From the NCBI RefSeq assembly GCF_000154725.1, contig NZ_DS544873.1:3113397-3177396 (forward strand): 64,000 bases of DNA, given 5' to 3'. The DNA comes from Kordia algicida OT-1 (lineage in GTDB: Bacteria; Bacteroidota; Bacteroidia; Flavobacteriales; Flavobacteriaceae). Below the pieces are notes generated by a model, which saw only the letters and a program-made list of their open reading frames with translations, searched no databases and had not been told where the DNA came from. Positions 51,306 through 60,285 of this stretch are shown in pieces. Each line of letters opens with the position of its first letter. Positions within the stretch are counted from its first letter, which is position 1. A program made the position numbers and the translations under genes.

Positions 51306-51319
51306 AAAAACATATAGTA

Positions 51320-52006
51320 ATGATTATAAAAGTCATCATTCCTGCATATAATGAAGAAGATTCTATTGCAAATGTGATTCAGGAAATCCCCAAAAATGTG
51401 ACTGAGATTATTGTAGTAAGCAATAATTCTACAGACAATACAGAACTCAATGCAAAAGCTGCTGGAACTACGGTTTTAAAAGAACCCCGAAAAGGCTACG
51501 GTTACGCATGTTTAAAAGGCATGGATTACATTGCCAAGCAAGAAGTAAAACCTGATATTTTGGTGTTTTTAGATGGCGATTACTCAGATTATCCTGAAGA
51601 ATTGACGAAAATTGTAGCACCAATTATAGAAGATGATATCGACTTTGTCATTGGAGCGCGTGTAAAATCATTACGAGAAAATGGTTCGATGACACCACAA
51701 CAAGTTTTTGGAAACTGGCTTGCTACCTTTTTAATGAAATTATTTTTTGTCGCAAAATTTACCGATTTAGGACCTTTTAGAGCTATTAAATACGATAAGC
51801 TTTTACAGTTGAATATGGAAGACAAAACTTATGGCTGGACAGTAGAAATGCAACTCAAAGCATTGAAGCAGAAATTATCATACGTTGAAGTTCCTGTACG
51901 CTACAAAAAGAGAATTGGTATCTCAAAAGTTTCTGGTACCGTAAAAGGTACTATATTTGCTGGCGTAAAAATTTTAGGTTGGATTTTTAAATATAGTTTT
52001 AAATAA
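51320..52006 (+). CDS. Family 2 glycosyltransferase (polyprenyl-phosphate hexose synthase-like)
   Basis: 228 residues, GT-A fold. Motifs: IIPAYNEEDSIANVI at the start, VVSNNSTDNTELNA, LVFLDGDYSDYPEEL (DxD-like, about 88-102) and GPFRAIKYDKL; the end is basic and amphipathic. It resembles dolichyl/polyprenyl-phosphate mannose or glucose synthases, which transfer a sugar from a nucleotide to a lipid carrier at the cytoplasmic face. It is the first gene of a three-gene operon; the next starts at the adjoining base. Sugar specificity unknown. Confidence 0.92.
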   Translation: MIIKVIIPAYNEEDSIANVIQEIPKNVTEIIVVSNNSTDNTELNAKAAGTTVLKEPRKGYGYACLKGMDYIAKQEVKPDILVFLDGDYSDYPEELTKIVAPIIEDDIDFVIGARVKSLRENGSMTPQQVFGNWLATFLMKLFFVAKFTDLGPFRAIKYDKLLQLNMEDKTYGWTVEMQLKALKQKLSYVEVPVRYKKRIGISKVSGTVKGTIFAGVKILGWIFKYSFK

Positions 52007-53512
52007 ATGGAGTTTGATGCAGATTTTTTTAAACTAGCGTTGTCATTTATCGTAATGACCTTGTATGCTATTGCTTTGATACTGATTTTACTGTATAGCT
52101 TGGCACAACTAAACTTGCTAATTAATTATCTAAAAGCTAAGAAGCAAGAAGACAACGCACCACGTTTTGATTTAAACAATTCAAACGAAGTTCCGTACGT
52201 AACCATTCAGCTTCCGGTATACAACGAATTGTATGTAATGGAACGTTTGTTAGATAATATTGCTTTAATTGATTATCCAAAAGAGAAACTAGAAATTCAG
52301 GTGTTGGACGATTCTACAGACGAATCTGTGATTTCTACCGCAGAAAAAATCAAGGAATTACAACAATTAGGTTTAGACATTTCGCATATTTGCCGAAAAG
52401 ACCGAACAGGTTTTAAAGCTGGTGCGCTCAAAGAAGGATTGATTGATGCCAAAGGAGAATTTATCGCGATTTTTGATGCAGATTTCCTTCCGAAGAAAGA
52501 CTGGTTACAACAAACAATTCCTTATTTTAAAGATGAAAAAATTGGCGTAGTCCAAACACGTTGGGGACATATTAACCGAGATTATTCGCTATTAACCAAG
52601 ATTCAAGCATTCGCGCTCGACGCACATTTTACCTTGGAACAAGTTGGACGAAATTCCAAAGGTCACTTTATCAACTTTAACGGAACTGCTGGAATTTGGC
52701 GAAAAACCTGCATTATTGATGCTGGAAACTGGGAAGGCGATACGTTAACCGAAGATTTAGATTTGAGTTACCGCGCACAATTGAAAAACTGGAAATTCAA
52801 ATATTTGGAAGATGTAGAAACGCCTGCCGAATTGCCTGTTGTAATTAGCGCGGCACGTTCACAACAATTCCGTTGGAACAAAGGTGGCGCAGAAAATTTC
52901 CGCAAAATGGTAAAGCGTGTTATTTTTTCAAAAAATATCTCTTTTAAAACAAAAATTCACGGCATATTACACTTACTCAACAGTACCATGTTTTTAAATG
53001 TGTTGATTGTTGGCGTATTGAGCATTCCGATGTTGTACATCAAAAACACGTATGGACATTTGGAAATTTACTTTACGGTTTCAAGTTTCTTCATCATCAG
53101 TACCATCATCTTTTTTGTCTGTTTTTGGTTTCCGTTCAAGCGTGTACAAGGTGGCGGATTTGCAAATTTTATCGATTATATCAAGATGTTTTTTACCTTC
53201 TTTTCTGTAGCGATGGGATTTTCAGTGCACAATTCAGTAGCCGTTTTGGAAGGTCATATGGGAAAACGCAGTGAATTTGTTCGCACACCAAAATTCAACA
53301 TCAAAACATTAAAAGATTCTTGGAAAAACAACAAATACATCAAAAAGAAAATTTCAGCAAATACGGTTATTGAAGCGTTATTAATGGTGTATTTCCTTTT
53401 CGGAATGTACAGCGCGTATCCATTAAATGACTTCGGATTGTTTCCGTTTCACTTAATGTTATTTTTAGGTTTTGCCTTTGTATTTTTTAACTCGATTCGT
53501 TCAAAAGTGTGA
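52007..53512 (+). CDS. Processive family 2 glycosyltransferase (membrane, cellulose-synthase-like)
   Basis: 501 residues. One N-terminal helix (about 10-35) precedes a large cytoplasmic GT2 domain, followed by several C-terminal helices (about 325-500). Catalytic motifs: VLDDSTDES, AIFDADFLPKKD (DxD), TLTEDLDLSYRAQ (TED) and QQFRWNKGG (QxxRW), the last being diagnostic of membrane-embedded beta-glycan synthases. It probably forms a glycolipid or polysaccharide, with the neighbouring enzymes supplying or extending the lipid-linked sugar. Direct junction with the upstream gene and a 3-base overlap region with the downstream gene show one operon. Confidence 0.93.
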   Translation: MEFDADFFKLALSFIVMTLYAIALILILLYSLAQLNLLINYLKAKKQEDNAPRFDLNNSNEVPYVTIQLPVYNELYVMERLLDNIALIDYPKEKLEIQVLDDSTDESVISTAEKIKELQQLGLDISHICRKDRTGFKAGALKEGLIDAKGEFIAIFDADFLPKKDWLQQTIPYFKDEKIGVVQTRWGHINRDYSLLTKIQAFALDAHFTLEQVGRNSKGHFINFNGTAGIWRKTCIIDAGNWEGDTLTEDLDLSYRAQLKNWKFKYLEDVETPAELPVVISAARSQQFRWNKGGAENFRKMVKRVIFSKNISFKTKIHGILHLLNSTMFLNVLIVGVLSIPMLYIKNTYGHLEIYFTVSSFFIISTIIFFVCFWFPFKRVQGGGFANFIDYIKMFFTFFSVAMGFSVHNSVAVLEGHMGKRSEFVRTPKFNIKTLKDSWKNNKYIKKKISANTVIEALLMVYFLFGMYSAYPLNDFGLFPFHLMLFLGFAFVFFNSIRSKV

Positions 53513-54909
53513 TTGCTTCCGTAGGGAAATATCATAAATTCTCCATCGTACTTGTGCTGCTTAGCGCCTTTGTATACTACTACTTTGGCTATCCGTTGGT
53601 ACGTACCGATTTGGTGATTTTAATCTCGTTATACGGAATTGCTTTTGCTTCTTTTTTTGGATTGATTAAACTTGAAAAGCATAACTTTTTGTTCCTTGCG
53701 GGAATTGCCATTGTTTTCCGATTGATATTTCTCGGAAGCATTCCAAACTTATCACAAGATTTTTACCGCTTTATTTGGGATGGAAGATTGCTGTTGCAAG
53801 GCTGGAATCCGTATTTGTATTTACCCAATGATTTAATGGCGAGTGGAAGCGTTCCTATTCAAGAATCGCAAGCACTTTTTGACGGCATGGGAAGTTTAAA
53901 CGCTTCACATTACACAAATTATACACCAATAAATCAACTCTGCTTTGTGTTGGCGGCGATTGTTTCTCCAAAAAGCATTACAGGCGCAGTAATTGTTTTA
54001 CGATTGATTTTGATTTTAGCAGATATCGGCACATTATATTTTGGTCGAAAATTACTTAAAAATCTCGGGTTACCTGTAAATAACATTTGGTTATTCATCC
54101 TAAATCCGCTCGTAATTATCGAACTCGTTGGAAACTTACATTTTGAAGGTTTAATGATTTTCTTTTTAGTGTGGAGTTTGTATTTGTTACAGAAAGGTTT
54201 GTGGAAATGGGCTGCGGTAATTTTGGCATTGTCTGTTTCGGTAAAGTTATTGCCTTTTATCTTTTTACCGATACTTTTTCAATGGTTTACCAAGCGTAAA
54301 ATCACGGAAATTCATAAAACTTCATTCTCCATATTGAGGAAAAATTTAGGAAAATTGATCGTATTTTATGCCATTGTTTTTGCGATTGTCATTGGATTGT
54401 TTCTACCGTTTATTTCTGAAAAATTCATTTCAAATTACCAAGAAACGATTGGTTTGTACTTTCAAAATTTTGAATTTAATGCAAGTTTGTATTACATCGC
54501 ACGCTGGATTGGTTATCAAATTGTAGGTTGGAATACGATTGCTACGATTGGAAAAATTACGCCGATTGTAGTTTTTGTTTCAGTACTCATCATCAGTTTT
54601 TTTAGAGATAATACCGACTTTAAAAAAACAGTGACTGCCTTACTTTTTGGGCTTTCTATTTACTTTTTTACCACTACAACGATGCATCCTTGGTATTTTA
54701 CCACTTTACTCGTTTTAAGCGTATTTACCAACTACCGATTTACCGTAGTTTGGTCATTTATGTTTGTGTTGAGTTACACAGCATATCAGAAAGAAGGTTA
54801 CGGTGAAATTTTAGAATTGGTTGCTTTAGAATATATTGCTGTGTATGGTTTTTTACTGTATGAAATTATTTCTTTACAGAGAAAAAAGTTGCAAATTCAA
54901 GCTTCTTAA
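53509..54909 (+). CDS. GT-C-type mannosyltransferase-like integral membrane protein
   Basis: 466 residues with about eleven transmembrane helices. It starts with GTG at 53509, overlapping the preceding stop (GTGA). The first external loop contains SQDFYRFIWDGRLLLQGWNPYLYLP, typical of polyprenol-phosphate-sugar-dependent GT-C transferases, and TTTMHPWYFTTLLVLSVFTNYR near the end is the usual HPWY segment. It would use the lipid-linked sugar made by the first enzyme of the operon (inference). Last gene of the operon; no clear terminator. Confidence 0.88.
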   Translation: MIASVGKYHKFSIVLVLLSAFVYYYFGYPLVRTDLVILISLYGIAFASFFGLIKLEKHNFLFLAGIAIVFRLIFLGSIPNLSQDFYRFIWDGRLLLQGWNPYLYLPNDLMASGSVPIQESQALFDGMGSLNASHYTNYTPINQLCFVLAAIVSPKSITGAVIVLRLILILADIGTLYFGRKLLKNLGLPVNNIWLFILNPLVIIELVGNLHFEGLMIFFLVWSLYLLQKGLWKWAAVILALSVSVKLLPFIFLPILFQWFTKRKITEIHKTSFSILRKNLGKLIVFYAIVFAIVIGLFLPFISEKFISNYQETIGLYFQNFEFNASLYYIARWIGYQIVGWNTIATIGKITPIVVFVSVLIISFFRDNTDFKKTVTALLFGLSIYFFTTTTMHPWYFTTLLVLSVFTNYRFTVVWSFMFVLSYTAYQKEGYGEILELVALEYIAVYGFLLYEIISLQRKKLQIQAS

Positions 54910-55000
54910 GTGCTATTTATAATTACTTTCTTCGATAAGTCGTTCAAAAAACCCACATTTTTTCTGTATTTTTATAATTAGAACCAATACTTTAACCATT

Positions 55001-55720
55001 ATGAAATCATTAAAACTGTTACCAATTGCACTATTATTGCTGTATAGTTCTTCTATGCTTGCGCAAATGAGTGGTGCTCCGAGAGAATTTGAAAGTACTT
55101 CTCAAGTTTACGATGAACTCCGAAAATTTTTAAATACCAAACAAAAAGATGCATATGAAATTGATTGGGATAATGTAAAAGGAAGTCCGTATTTGAATGA
55201 AAAATATAAGCTTGCAAAGTTTTTTATTGGCAATAAATCCTATGGAAATGTGATGATGCGTTACAATACGTATTCTGACGAAATAGAATTATTTACAGAA
55301 GATGGAAAAGAAATGGAAGCCTTGATGAAGGTTGAAAATTCGCGCCTGACTTTTGAAGATAAAACGCTAAAATTGTTTACCTACAAAGATGAAGATGGCT
55401 ATGAACAACAAGGTTATTTTTTAGTGTTGAATAATGAAAAAGAGCCTAAATTATTACTAAAAAAGAAATGTGTTTTTTCTCCAAATGAAAAAGCATTAAC
55501 AGCAAATCAGGCAGATAGAGCAGCAAAATTCACACAATACGATTATTTTTATATTGTGAAAGAGGGGAAATTAATTCAGGTTGATCCGAAGAAAAAAGCA
55601 GTAGTAAAGTTATTTCCTGAAAAAGGAAGTGAAATTAAAAAGTATATCAAATCTGAAAGATTGAAACTTAAAAGACAAAAAGATTTCGCAAAACTTGTTG
55701 ATTATATTGCGACTTTATAG
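55001..55720 (+). CDS. Exported protein of unknown function
   Basis: 239 residues with a signal peptide (1-21, ending SSMLAQ). The mature protein is charged (many Lys and Glu) and begins MSGAPREFESTSQVYDELRKFL; no membrane helices, no known domain. It may be predominantly beta with a helical Lys-rich end. Related proteins appear in other flavobacteria, I believe, but no function is known. The stop codon overlaps the stop of the convergent yidD gene by 6 bases, so there is no room for a terminator. Confidence 0.8.
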   Translation: MKSLKLLPIALLLLYSSSMLAQMSGAPREFESTSQVYDELRKFLNTKQKDAYEIDWDNVKGSPYLNEKYKLAKFFIGNKSYGNVMMRYNTYSDEIELFTEDGKEMEALMKVENSRLTFEDKTLKLFTYKDEDGYEQQGYFLVLNNEKEPKLLLKKKCVFSPNEKALTANQADRAAKFTQYDYFYIVKEGKLIQVDPKKKAVVKLFPEKGSEIKKYIKSERLKLKRQKDFAKLVDYIATL

Positions 55721-55993
55721 AAATCGTTCTGCAATATCTTTTTGATTTAACACTTCGTTATTTCTAAGTTTTATTTGCATTTCATTGTTAACAGGATTTT
55801 TAAAAATTTCATATCCGTGTCGACAATTATAAAATCTATATTTAAAAGCTTTACAACCAGCTATGAACCCTTTATTCATAGCTGTTTTGTAGACATGATT
55901 TGAGCATGAAACTCTGAAAATACATTTTTTCCTTTTGGACTTTGGTATTAAAAACCAATAAGCTTTAATGAAGATTAATAAGAGATATTTCAT
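55715..55993 (-). CDS. yidD: YidD-family membrane protein insertion efficiency factor
   Basis: 92 residues. An N-terminal hydrophobic amphipathic helix (LLLIFIKAYWFLIP) is followed by the YidD core KKCIFRVSCSNHVYKTAMNKGFIAGCKAFKYRFYNCRHGYEIF, with the four conserved cysteines of the family. YidD proteins lie at the inner membrane and assist YidC-dependent insertion; here no rnpA, yidC or rpmH is nearby, so this is a displaced or extra copy. The start codon shares one base with the stop of the DUF4177 gene (TAATG), so the two are coupled. Confidence 0.88.
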   Translation of the reverse strand: MKYLLLIFIKAYWFLIPKSKRKKCIFRVSCSNHVYKTAMNKGFIAGCKAFKYRFYNCRHGYEIFKNPVNNEMQIKLRNNEVLNQKDIAERFL

Positions 55994-56223
55994 TATTTGC
56001 TAAAAACAATCATTTGTCTAGTTGTCGTGTATCCAGGTTTTGCACCCAATCCAAAACAACCTGTTTCTGGATGCACAACAGTAGTTACACTTTCCAAGCT
56101 GACATAAGTCCATCCTTGATCTGAATAGTTTTTAATAATATCTTCTAATTGACTGGGAACGTGATTTGCTGATTCTTTTCCTGCACTAACAGAAGGCACA
56201 AATGGTACGACTTTATATTCCAT
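55993..56223 (-). CDS. DUF4177-like small protein
   Basis: 76 residues. It begins MEYKVVPFVPSVSAGKESAN and contains the DUF4177 pattern QLEDIIKNYSDQGWTYVSLESV...RQMIVFSK. No signal peptide. A CFGLG segment in the middle is unusual for the family. It overlaps yidD by one base, so probably co-translated; why these two are paired is not clear. Function of the family is unknown. Confidence 0.85.
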   Translation of the reverse strand: MEYKVVPFVPSVSAGKESANHVPSQLEDIIKNYSDQGWTYVSLESVTTVVHPETGCFGLGAKPGYTTTRQMIVFSK

Positions 56224-56302
56224 ATTTTAAATTTTATATATCGAATATATTTTAATGAAAAATCAAATCCTTACGGCTTTCCATAAATACATGAAAATTT
56301 CA

Positions 56303-56968
56303 TTAAATAAGTCCTAAATCTTTTGCGTTGGCAATCAAATGAATGGCATTATTGGCTTTGAAATATATCTTCAATTTACTCAGCCGCTTTTCTATAGAAC
56401 TCAAGCTGTTTGGAGAAATACTGCGCCCTTTTAAATTGGCAGAAATTTCATCTTGACTCATTCCTTTAGATAATAATTTTAATAAACCGATATCGTAATC
56501 ATCAATTTCCATATCGCTCTTATTACTCAGCGCATTTTTGGCTTTGGCAGAAAGATATTTTTCTCCTTTGTAGACTATTTTTATAGCTTTTTTTAATTCT
56601 TGCAGACTCTTTCTTCCTTTACACACATACGCGTCGATTCCGTGCATATTGTAGAGTCTACGAATGCGTTGTAATTTATCTTCTACGGAATAGACAATTA
56701 CTTTTAAATTGGGTTGATCTTTCTTTAACTTTTTCAATAAATCTTCTCCAGAAGCTAATTTTTGTTTTCGATGATCTTCCGCAAAAGACAAATCGGTAAT
56801 GAGCAATTCGTAAGGTTTCTTATCTTTTCGTGCTTTCTTAGCTTTCAAATCTGCATCATCGCAATATTGAGTTTGATCTATTGTTGCTATTTCCAATTGG
56901 GAAAGCGCAGTAAGGACACCTGTGTTGATGTCGTCCATATCTTCGGCAATTAAAACTTTAGTAAACAT
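56303..56968 (-). CDS. Response regulator with LuxR-like helix-turn-helix
   Basis: 221 residues. The receiver domain has the acidic pair E9-D10, the phosphoacceptor Asp59 (ELLITDLSF) and the Lys of AYVCKGR in place of the usual KP. The C-terminal helix-turn-helix (about 155-221) reads LLKLLSKGMSQDEISANLKG...SLSSIEKRLSKLK. It lies 10 bases after the kinase gene stop and is the output of that kinase. Targets unknown. Confidence 0.9.
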   Translation of the reverse strand: MFTKVLIAEDMDDINTGVLTALSQLEIATIDQTQYCDDADLKAKKARKDKKPYELLITDLSFAEDHRKQKLASGEDLLKKLKKDQPNLKVIVYSVEDKLQRIRRLYNMHGIDAYVCKGRKSLQELKKAIKIVYKGEKYLSAKAKNALSNKSDMEIDDYDIGLLKLLSKGMSQDEISANLKGRSISPNSLSSIEKRLSKLKIYFKANNAIHLIANAKDLGLI

Positions 56969-56978
56969 AGGCTATCTA

Positions 56979-59051
56979 TCATACTGGAACATTAATACTA
57001 AACTTACAACCTTTGTGAAGTTCTGTATCAAAAGTAAGTTTTCCTTGAATTGCATGAATACGGTTTTCCGCATTTTGCAGTCCATTTTTTGAAATTTCTT
57101 CGGAAAAACCTTTTCCGTTATCTATATATTGAATAAATAATTGCTTGTTTAGTTTTTCTATTGAAACCACTACTAGCGTGGCATTGCTGTGTTTTTTCAT
57201 ATTGGTTAGCAACTCTTGAAGCACTCTGTAAATTGTTGCTTTGACATGAGAGGAAATTCCGTTCCAAATATCAATATCGTATCGTTTTAACAGTACATTT
57301 ACATCTTCAGATCGGTAACTTCTGAATAAATTATTGAGTTCACTAGGAAATTCTTTGCTAGTATTTATACGTTGAATTTGCTTTGAAATGTCTCTCGCTT
57401 GGTTGTAAATCAAGTCCAATTTATCTAAAATAACTTCCTTTTCAGGATCGGTCGTTTCGAGTTGAGAAATCAATTTGTACAGATCATTTGCCAATTCATC
57501 ATGTACTTTTGATGAAATTCTGGCTTCTGTGACATGTACTGTTTTTACTTTTTCAATTTTATGTTGTCGCTTTATTTTGTTGTAAATGATAAAAACTAGC
57601 ACTATTATAATGATGAGAATAAGCGATAACCATAAAATAAAGTTATAAAATTTATTTGCTTTATTTTCAGCCTTTATTCTTTCATTATCTGCTTTAATTG
57701 TTTTGTTTTCTTCTTCCTCAACATCAAACTTAGCATTAGCTATTTCAGTTTCTATAGCTTTATCTTCTCGATTAACTTCTCTTTCTAAAGAAAGGTATCT
57801 TTCTATATTTTTATAATTAGGGAATAATCTAATCTTTAGCTGTTGCGCTTCGTATAAAGATTTTTTATTATTAAGTATTTTAGCATATTTTTCAACTTCT
57901 TCAATATAGTATGTAGCTTTTTGTTTATCTCTTTTGCTATTTAACTCCGCTAGCTTCATGTTTGTAGAAATCATTTCTCTAGTGGGGTTTCCTTTTTTAT
58001 AATATGATAGGGAAAATTTAAGAAGTGAATCGGAACGCTTATTAAAACCATCTTTCAAAAAAAGAGTATGTGCTAAATTAGCATTTATACGAGCTTCATC
58101 TCTTTCAATTAATTTACCAAAATCATTTTTTAGTAAGCTTTCATATATATTTATTGCTCTATCAAGCTCACCTTTTTCTTTGAAAATATTTGCTTTTGTA
58201 TTCCTATAATTTATTACTCTATTTTTACCTATTTTTTTAAAAGCTATTGAATCTTTTGCTAAATCTAAAGCTTCATTGACTCTCTTTTCAGCAATCTTCA
58301 AATTCCCTTGTTCTTTTGCTGCAACTGCAATGGTATAATAAAATTTACTTCTTAATTTTACTTCATCTGCATGTACTAAATATTGTAAACCTTCAATTGA
58401 AGATGATTGACTTGAACCATAATTTCCCGATGCTTTTTCAACTTCAGCAATGCGTAATAAAACTTCTGCTACTTTAACACTATCATTTATTTTTAAAAAT
58501 AATTTTTTGGATTCAACAAAACTGTCATATGATAATTTGAAACTGTCAATTTCTTTACGATAATGACCTAGTTTATAACTAGCTTTTGCCAAACCTAATG
58601 TATCATCACTTTTATTAGCCAAATCATATAATTTTCTCCCATAATAAATAGCTGAATCATAATTATTATCAAAACCATGATAGCGAGATAATTTATCATA
58701 TGCTTTTTTAATGGTAGAATTTTGATCTTTATCTATAGATAATTGCAAAATTTTATGACCATAATAAATAGCACTATCATATATTTCAAGTTTTACGTAA
58801 GTACGAGACAATCGATCATAAGCTACTTGAGTAAATTTCTCATCATTCCTTTCTGTTGAAATTTTAAGTAATTTTTTTGCATAAAAAATAGCACTATCAT
58901 ATTCTTTTGCTATTGATTTTTGATATGCCCTTTTTTTTAAAACTACCAAATCAGAAGAAATTTCTTTATTTATTTCTTTTCTTGACTCACAAGCAATGAA
59001 AATGATTGATAATAATAAAAAAAAGAAGGATGTCGCTGGTAGTAGTTTCAT
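56979..59051 (-). CDS. Lipoprotein-type sensor histidine kinase with TPR domain
   Basis: 690 residues. The N-terminus MKLLPATSFFFLLLSIIFIACES has a lipobox-like IIFIAC (Cys21). Tetratricopeptide-like repeats follow (about 30-420), among them three near-identical YDSAI(Y/F)Y(G/A)(R/K/H)KL units. A transmembrane helix (468-490) precedes the kinase core: His517 in VHDELANDLYKLIS (NarL-type HisKA_3), N-box LQELLTNMKKHSN and DNGKGFSEE. It pairs with the LuxR-like regulator at 56303-56968. If the lipobox is used, the sensor domain would be doubly membrane-anchored, which is unusual. Confidence 0.9.
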   Translation of the reverse strand: MKLLPATSFFFLLLSIIFIACESRKEINKEISSDLVVLKKRAYQKSIAKEYDSAIFYAKKLLKISTERNDEKFTQVAYDRLSRTYVKLEIYDSAIYYGHKILQLSIDKDQNSTIKKAYDKLSRYHGFDNNYDSAIYYGRKLYDLANKSDDTLGLAKASYKLGHYRKEIDSFKLSYDSFVESKKLFLKINDSVKVAEVLLRIAEVEKASGNYGSSQSSSIEGLQYLVHADEVKLRSKFYYTIAVAAKEQGNLKIAEKRVNEALDLAKDSIAFKKIGKNRVINYRNTKANIFKEKGELDRAINIYESLLKNDFGKLIERDEARINANLAHTLFLKDGFNKRSDSLLKFSLSYYKKGNPTREMISTNMKLAELNSKRDKQKATYYIEEVEKYAKILNNKKSLYEAQQLKIRLFPNYKNIERYLSLEREVNREDKAIETEIANAKFDVEEEENKTIKADNERIKAENKANKFYNFILWLSLILIIIIVLVFIIYNKIKRQHKIEKVKTVHVTEARISSKVHDELANDLYKLISQLETTDPEKEVILDKLDLIYNQARDISKQIQRINTSKEFPSELNNLFRSYRSEDVNVLLKRYDIDIWNGISSHVKATIYRVLQELLTNMKKHSNATLVVVSIEKLNKQLFIQYIDNGKGFSEEISKNGLQNAENRIHAIQGKLTFDTELHKGCKFSINVPV

Positions 59052-59086
59052 CCTTCTAAAATAGTAAAAATATATTTACAAAATTA

Positions 59087-59269
59087 TTAATTTCCTTTAG
59101 ACTCTTGGTCTTCAGGTTCTTCTCCTTCACCTTCTCCCATTTCGTCATCTTCACCTTCGGTGGCTTGCTGTTCATATTGTATTTCTTCTTCGGCAATTGA
59201 GGTTGGTGTACAAGAAAATATTGCTCCATTGAGGAAAACCGTAAGTATTATTAAGCTGAATTTTTTCAT
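59087..59269 (-). CDS. Small acidic lipoprotein
   Basis: 60 residues from MKKFSLIILTVFLNGAIFSC at 59269 (lipobox IFSC, Cys20). The mature 41 residues are very acidic (EEEIQYEQQATEGEDDEMGEG and on), with a Glu/Asp/Gly tail that may bind calcium or basic ligands. The upstream extension of the frame is not protein-like. It is 35 bases upstream of the sensor kinase gene in the same direction and could be its accessory ligand-binding component (inference). Confidence 0.78.
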   Translation of the reverse strand: MKKFSLIILTVFLNGAIFSCTPTSIAEEEIQYEQQATEGEDDEMGEGEGEEPEDQESKGN

Positions 59270-59656
59270 TTTGTTAAAGTTTAAAAGTTGGACATAGGTG
59301 TTGCCGTCCGAGAAATGCTCAGATAGTTGTGTGCAACAACACGGTTGACATAGAAATGGCGCCGATTCCTTGTGTTTTGGGAAGTGTAGAGACAAATACA
59401 ATACGTTTAGCTACTTCCAGGAGCTAGCAGTTTGCTTCTCATCTCAAGAATAAACCGAGTTAAATACAAGAGATCAAATTGATTTTAAGTCTCGGTTTTT
59501 GAAATATTTCTGAAGCAAATTAACTGAGGAATTACGGGAATGAATGGAAAATTTCAGGAAGAGTTAGGGAAAGTTTATAGAAATTAATTTCCCGGTTCTG
59601 TTCAAGTTTTAAATCACTTTTACTCATTGAAAAAGGAAACCTAAAACTATTATATT
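59270..59656. other. Divergent intergenic region without a gene
   Basis: This 387-base gap separates the minus-strand lipoprotein/kinase operon from the plus-strand gene at 59657. I see no ORF worth calling, no palindromic repeat and no clear TAnnTTTG element. GGAAACCTAAAACTA immediately before 59657 may act in translation initiation. Confidence 0.5.
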
Positions 59657-60115
59657 ATGCATAAAGAGTTAGTATTACGAACTTTTGATAAAGCTAGAAA
59701 AGAAGTGAAAGAAGCCACAGGAGCAAACATGTCTGTAACTGGACTTTCCAAACAAATCTCAGATTTTTTGATGGAAGAATGTCGGTTTCAATATCATGAA
59801 AAAAGCTTGCGAAATAAGTATAATTTGGCAAAAAAAGGAGATACTGTCGCGCTTAAAAGTAGTGTAGCAAATTGTCTGTGTAGATATCTCGGTTATGATA
59901 GTTATGCTGCGTTTATCCGTAAAAATACTTCAGAGGAAATCACAACAGAAATATCAGAAGATGTAACCATTGCACACGAAGCGCAGGTAGAAAGGAAAAT
60001 AAATAAAGGAGCGACAATGGGAGAGAAATTAAAAATCATTATTCAAAAGAATAAAGTAACATTGATTTTTTCTTTAATATTTTTTTGTACTTTTTTTAAA
60101 GTTATGAACGCTTAA
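59657..60115 (+). CDS. Unknown protein with C-terminal membrane anchor
   Basis: 152 residues. A helical N-terminal domain (about 1-95) starts MHKELVLRTFDKARKEVKEA and includes SVTGLSKQISDFLMEECRFQYHEKSLRNKYN and LCRYLGYDSYAAFIRK, which read like a small DNA- or protein-binding helical bundle. An acidic linker follows, and a single hydrophobic helix lies at the C-terminus (about 133-150), so it would be tail-anchored. The gene is divergent from the lipoprotein/kinase operon. The family is not recognised. Confidence 0.75.
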   Translation: MHKELVLRTFDKARKEVKEATGANMSVTGLSKQISDFLMEECRFQYHEKSLRNKYNLAKKGDTVALKSSVANCLCRYLGYDSYAAFIRKNTSEEITTEISEDVTIAHEAQVERKINKGATMGEKLKIIIQKNKVTLIFSLIFFCTFFKVMNA

Positions 60116-60234
60116 TTAAAAGTGCTTAAAAGCTAAGAATCAATATTGATATATAGATGTTTAATTACTGAAATTAAAATTCTACAGAGACAAGTATGCT
60201 CTTTTTTAAAAAATAATTCATTCATTAGTAAGCA

Positions 60235-60262
60235 TAAAAAAACCTCCCAAAATGAGAGGTTT
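60235..60262 (-). terminator. Rho-independent terminator of the pseudouridine synthase gene
   Basis: AAACCTC (60240-60246) and GAGGTTT (60256-60262) form a 7-base stem with a 9-base loop; on the minus strand a run of seven T follows. It lies 24 bases after the gene stop. Confidence 0.75.
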
Positions 60263-60285
60263 GTGATTTCAAAAAAATAATTTTT

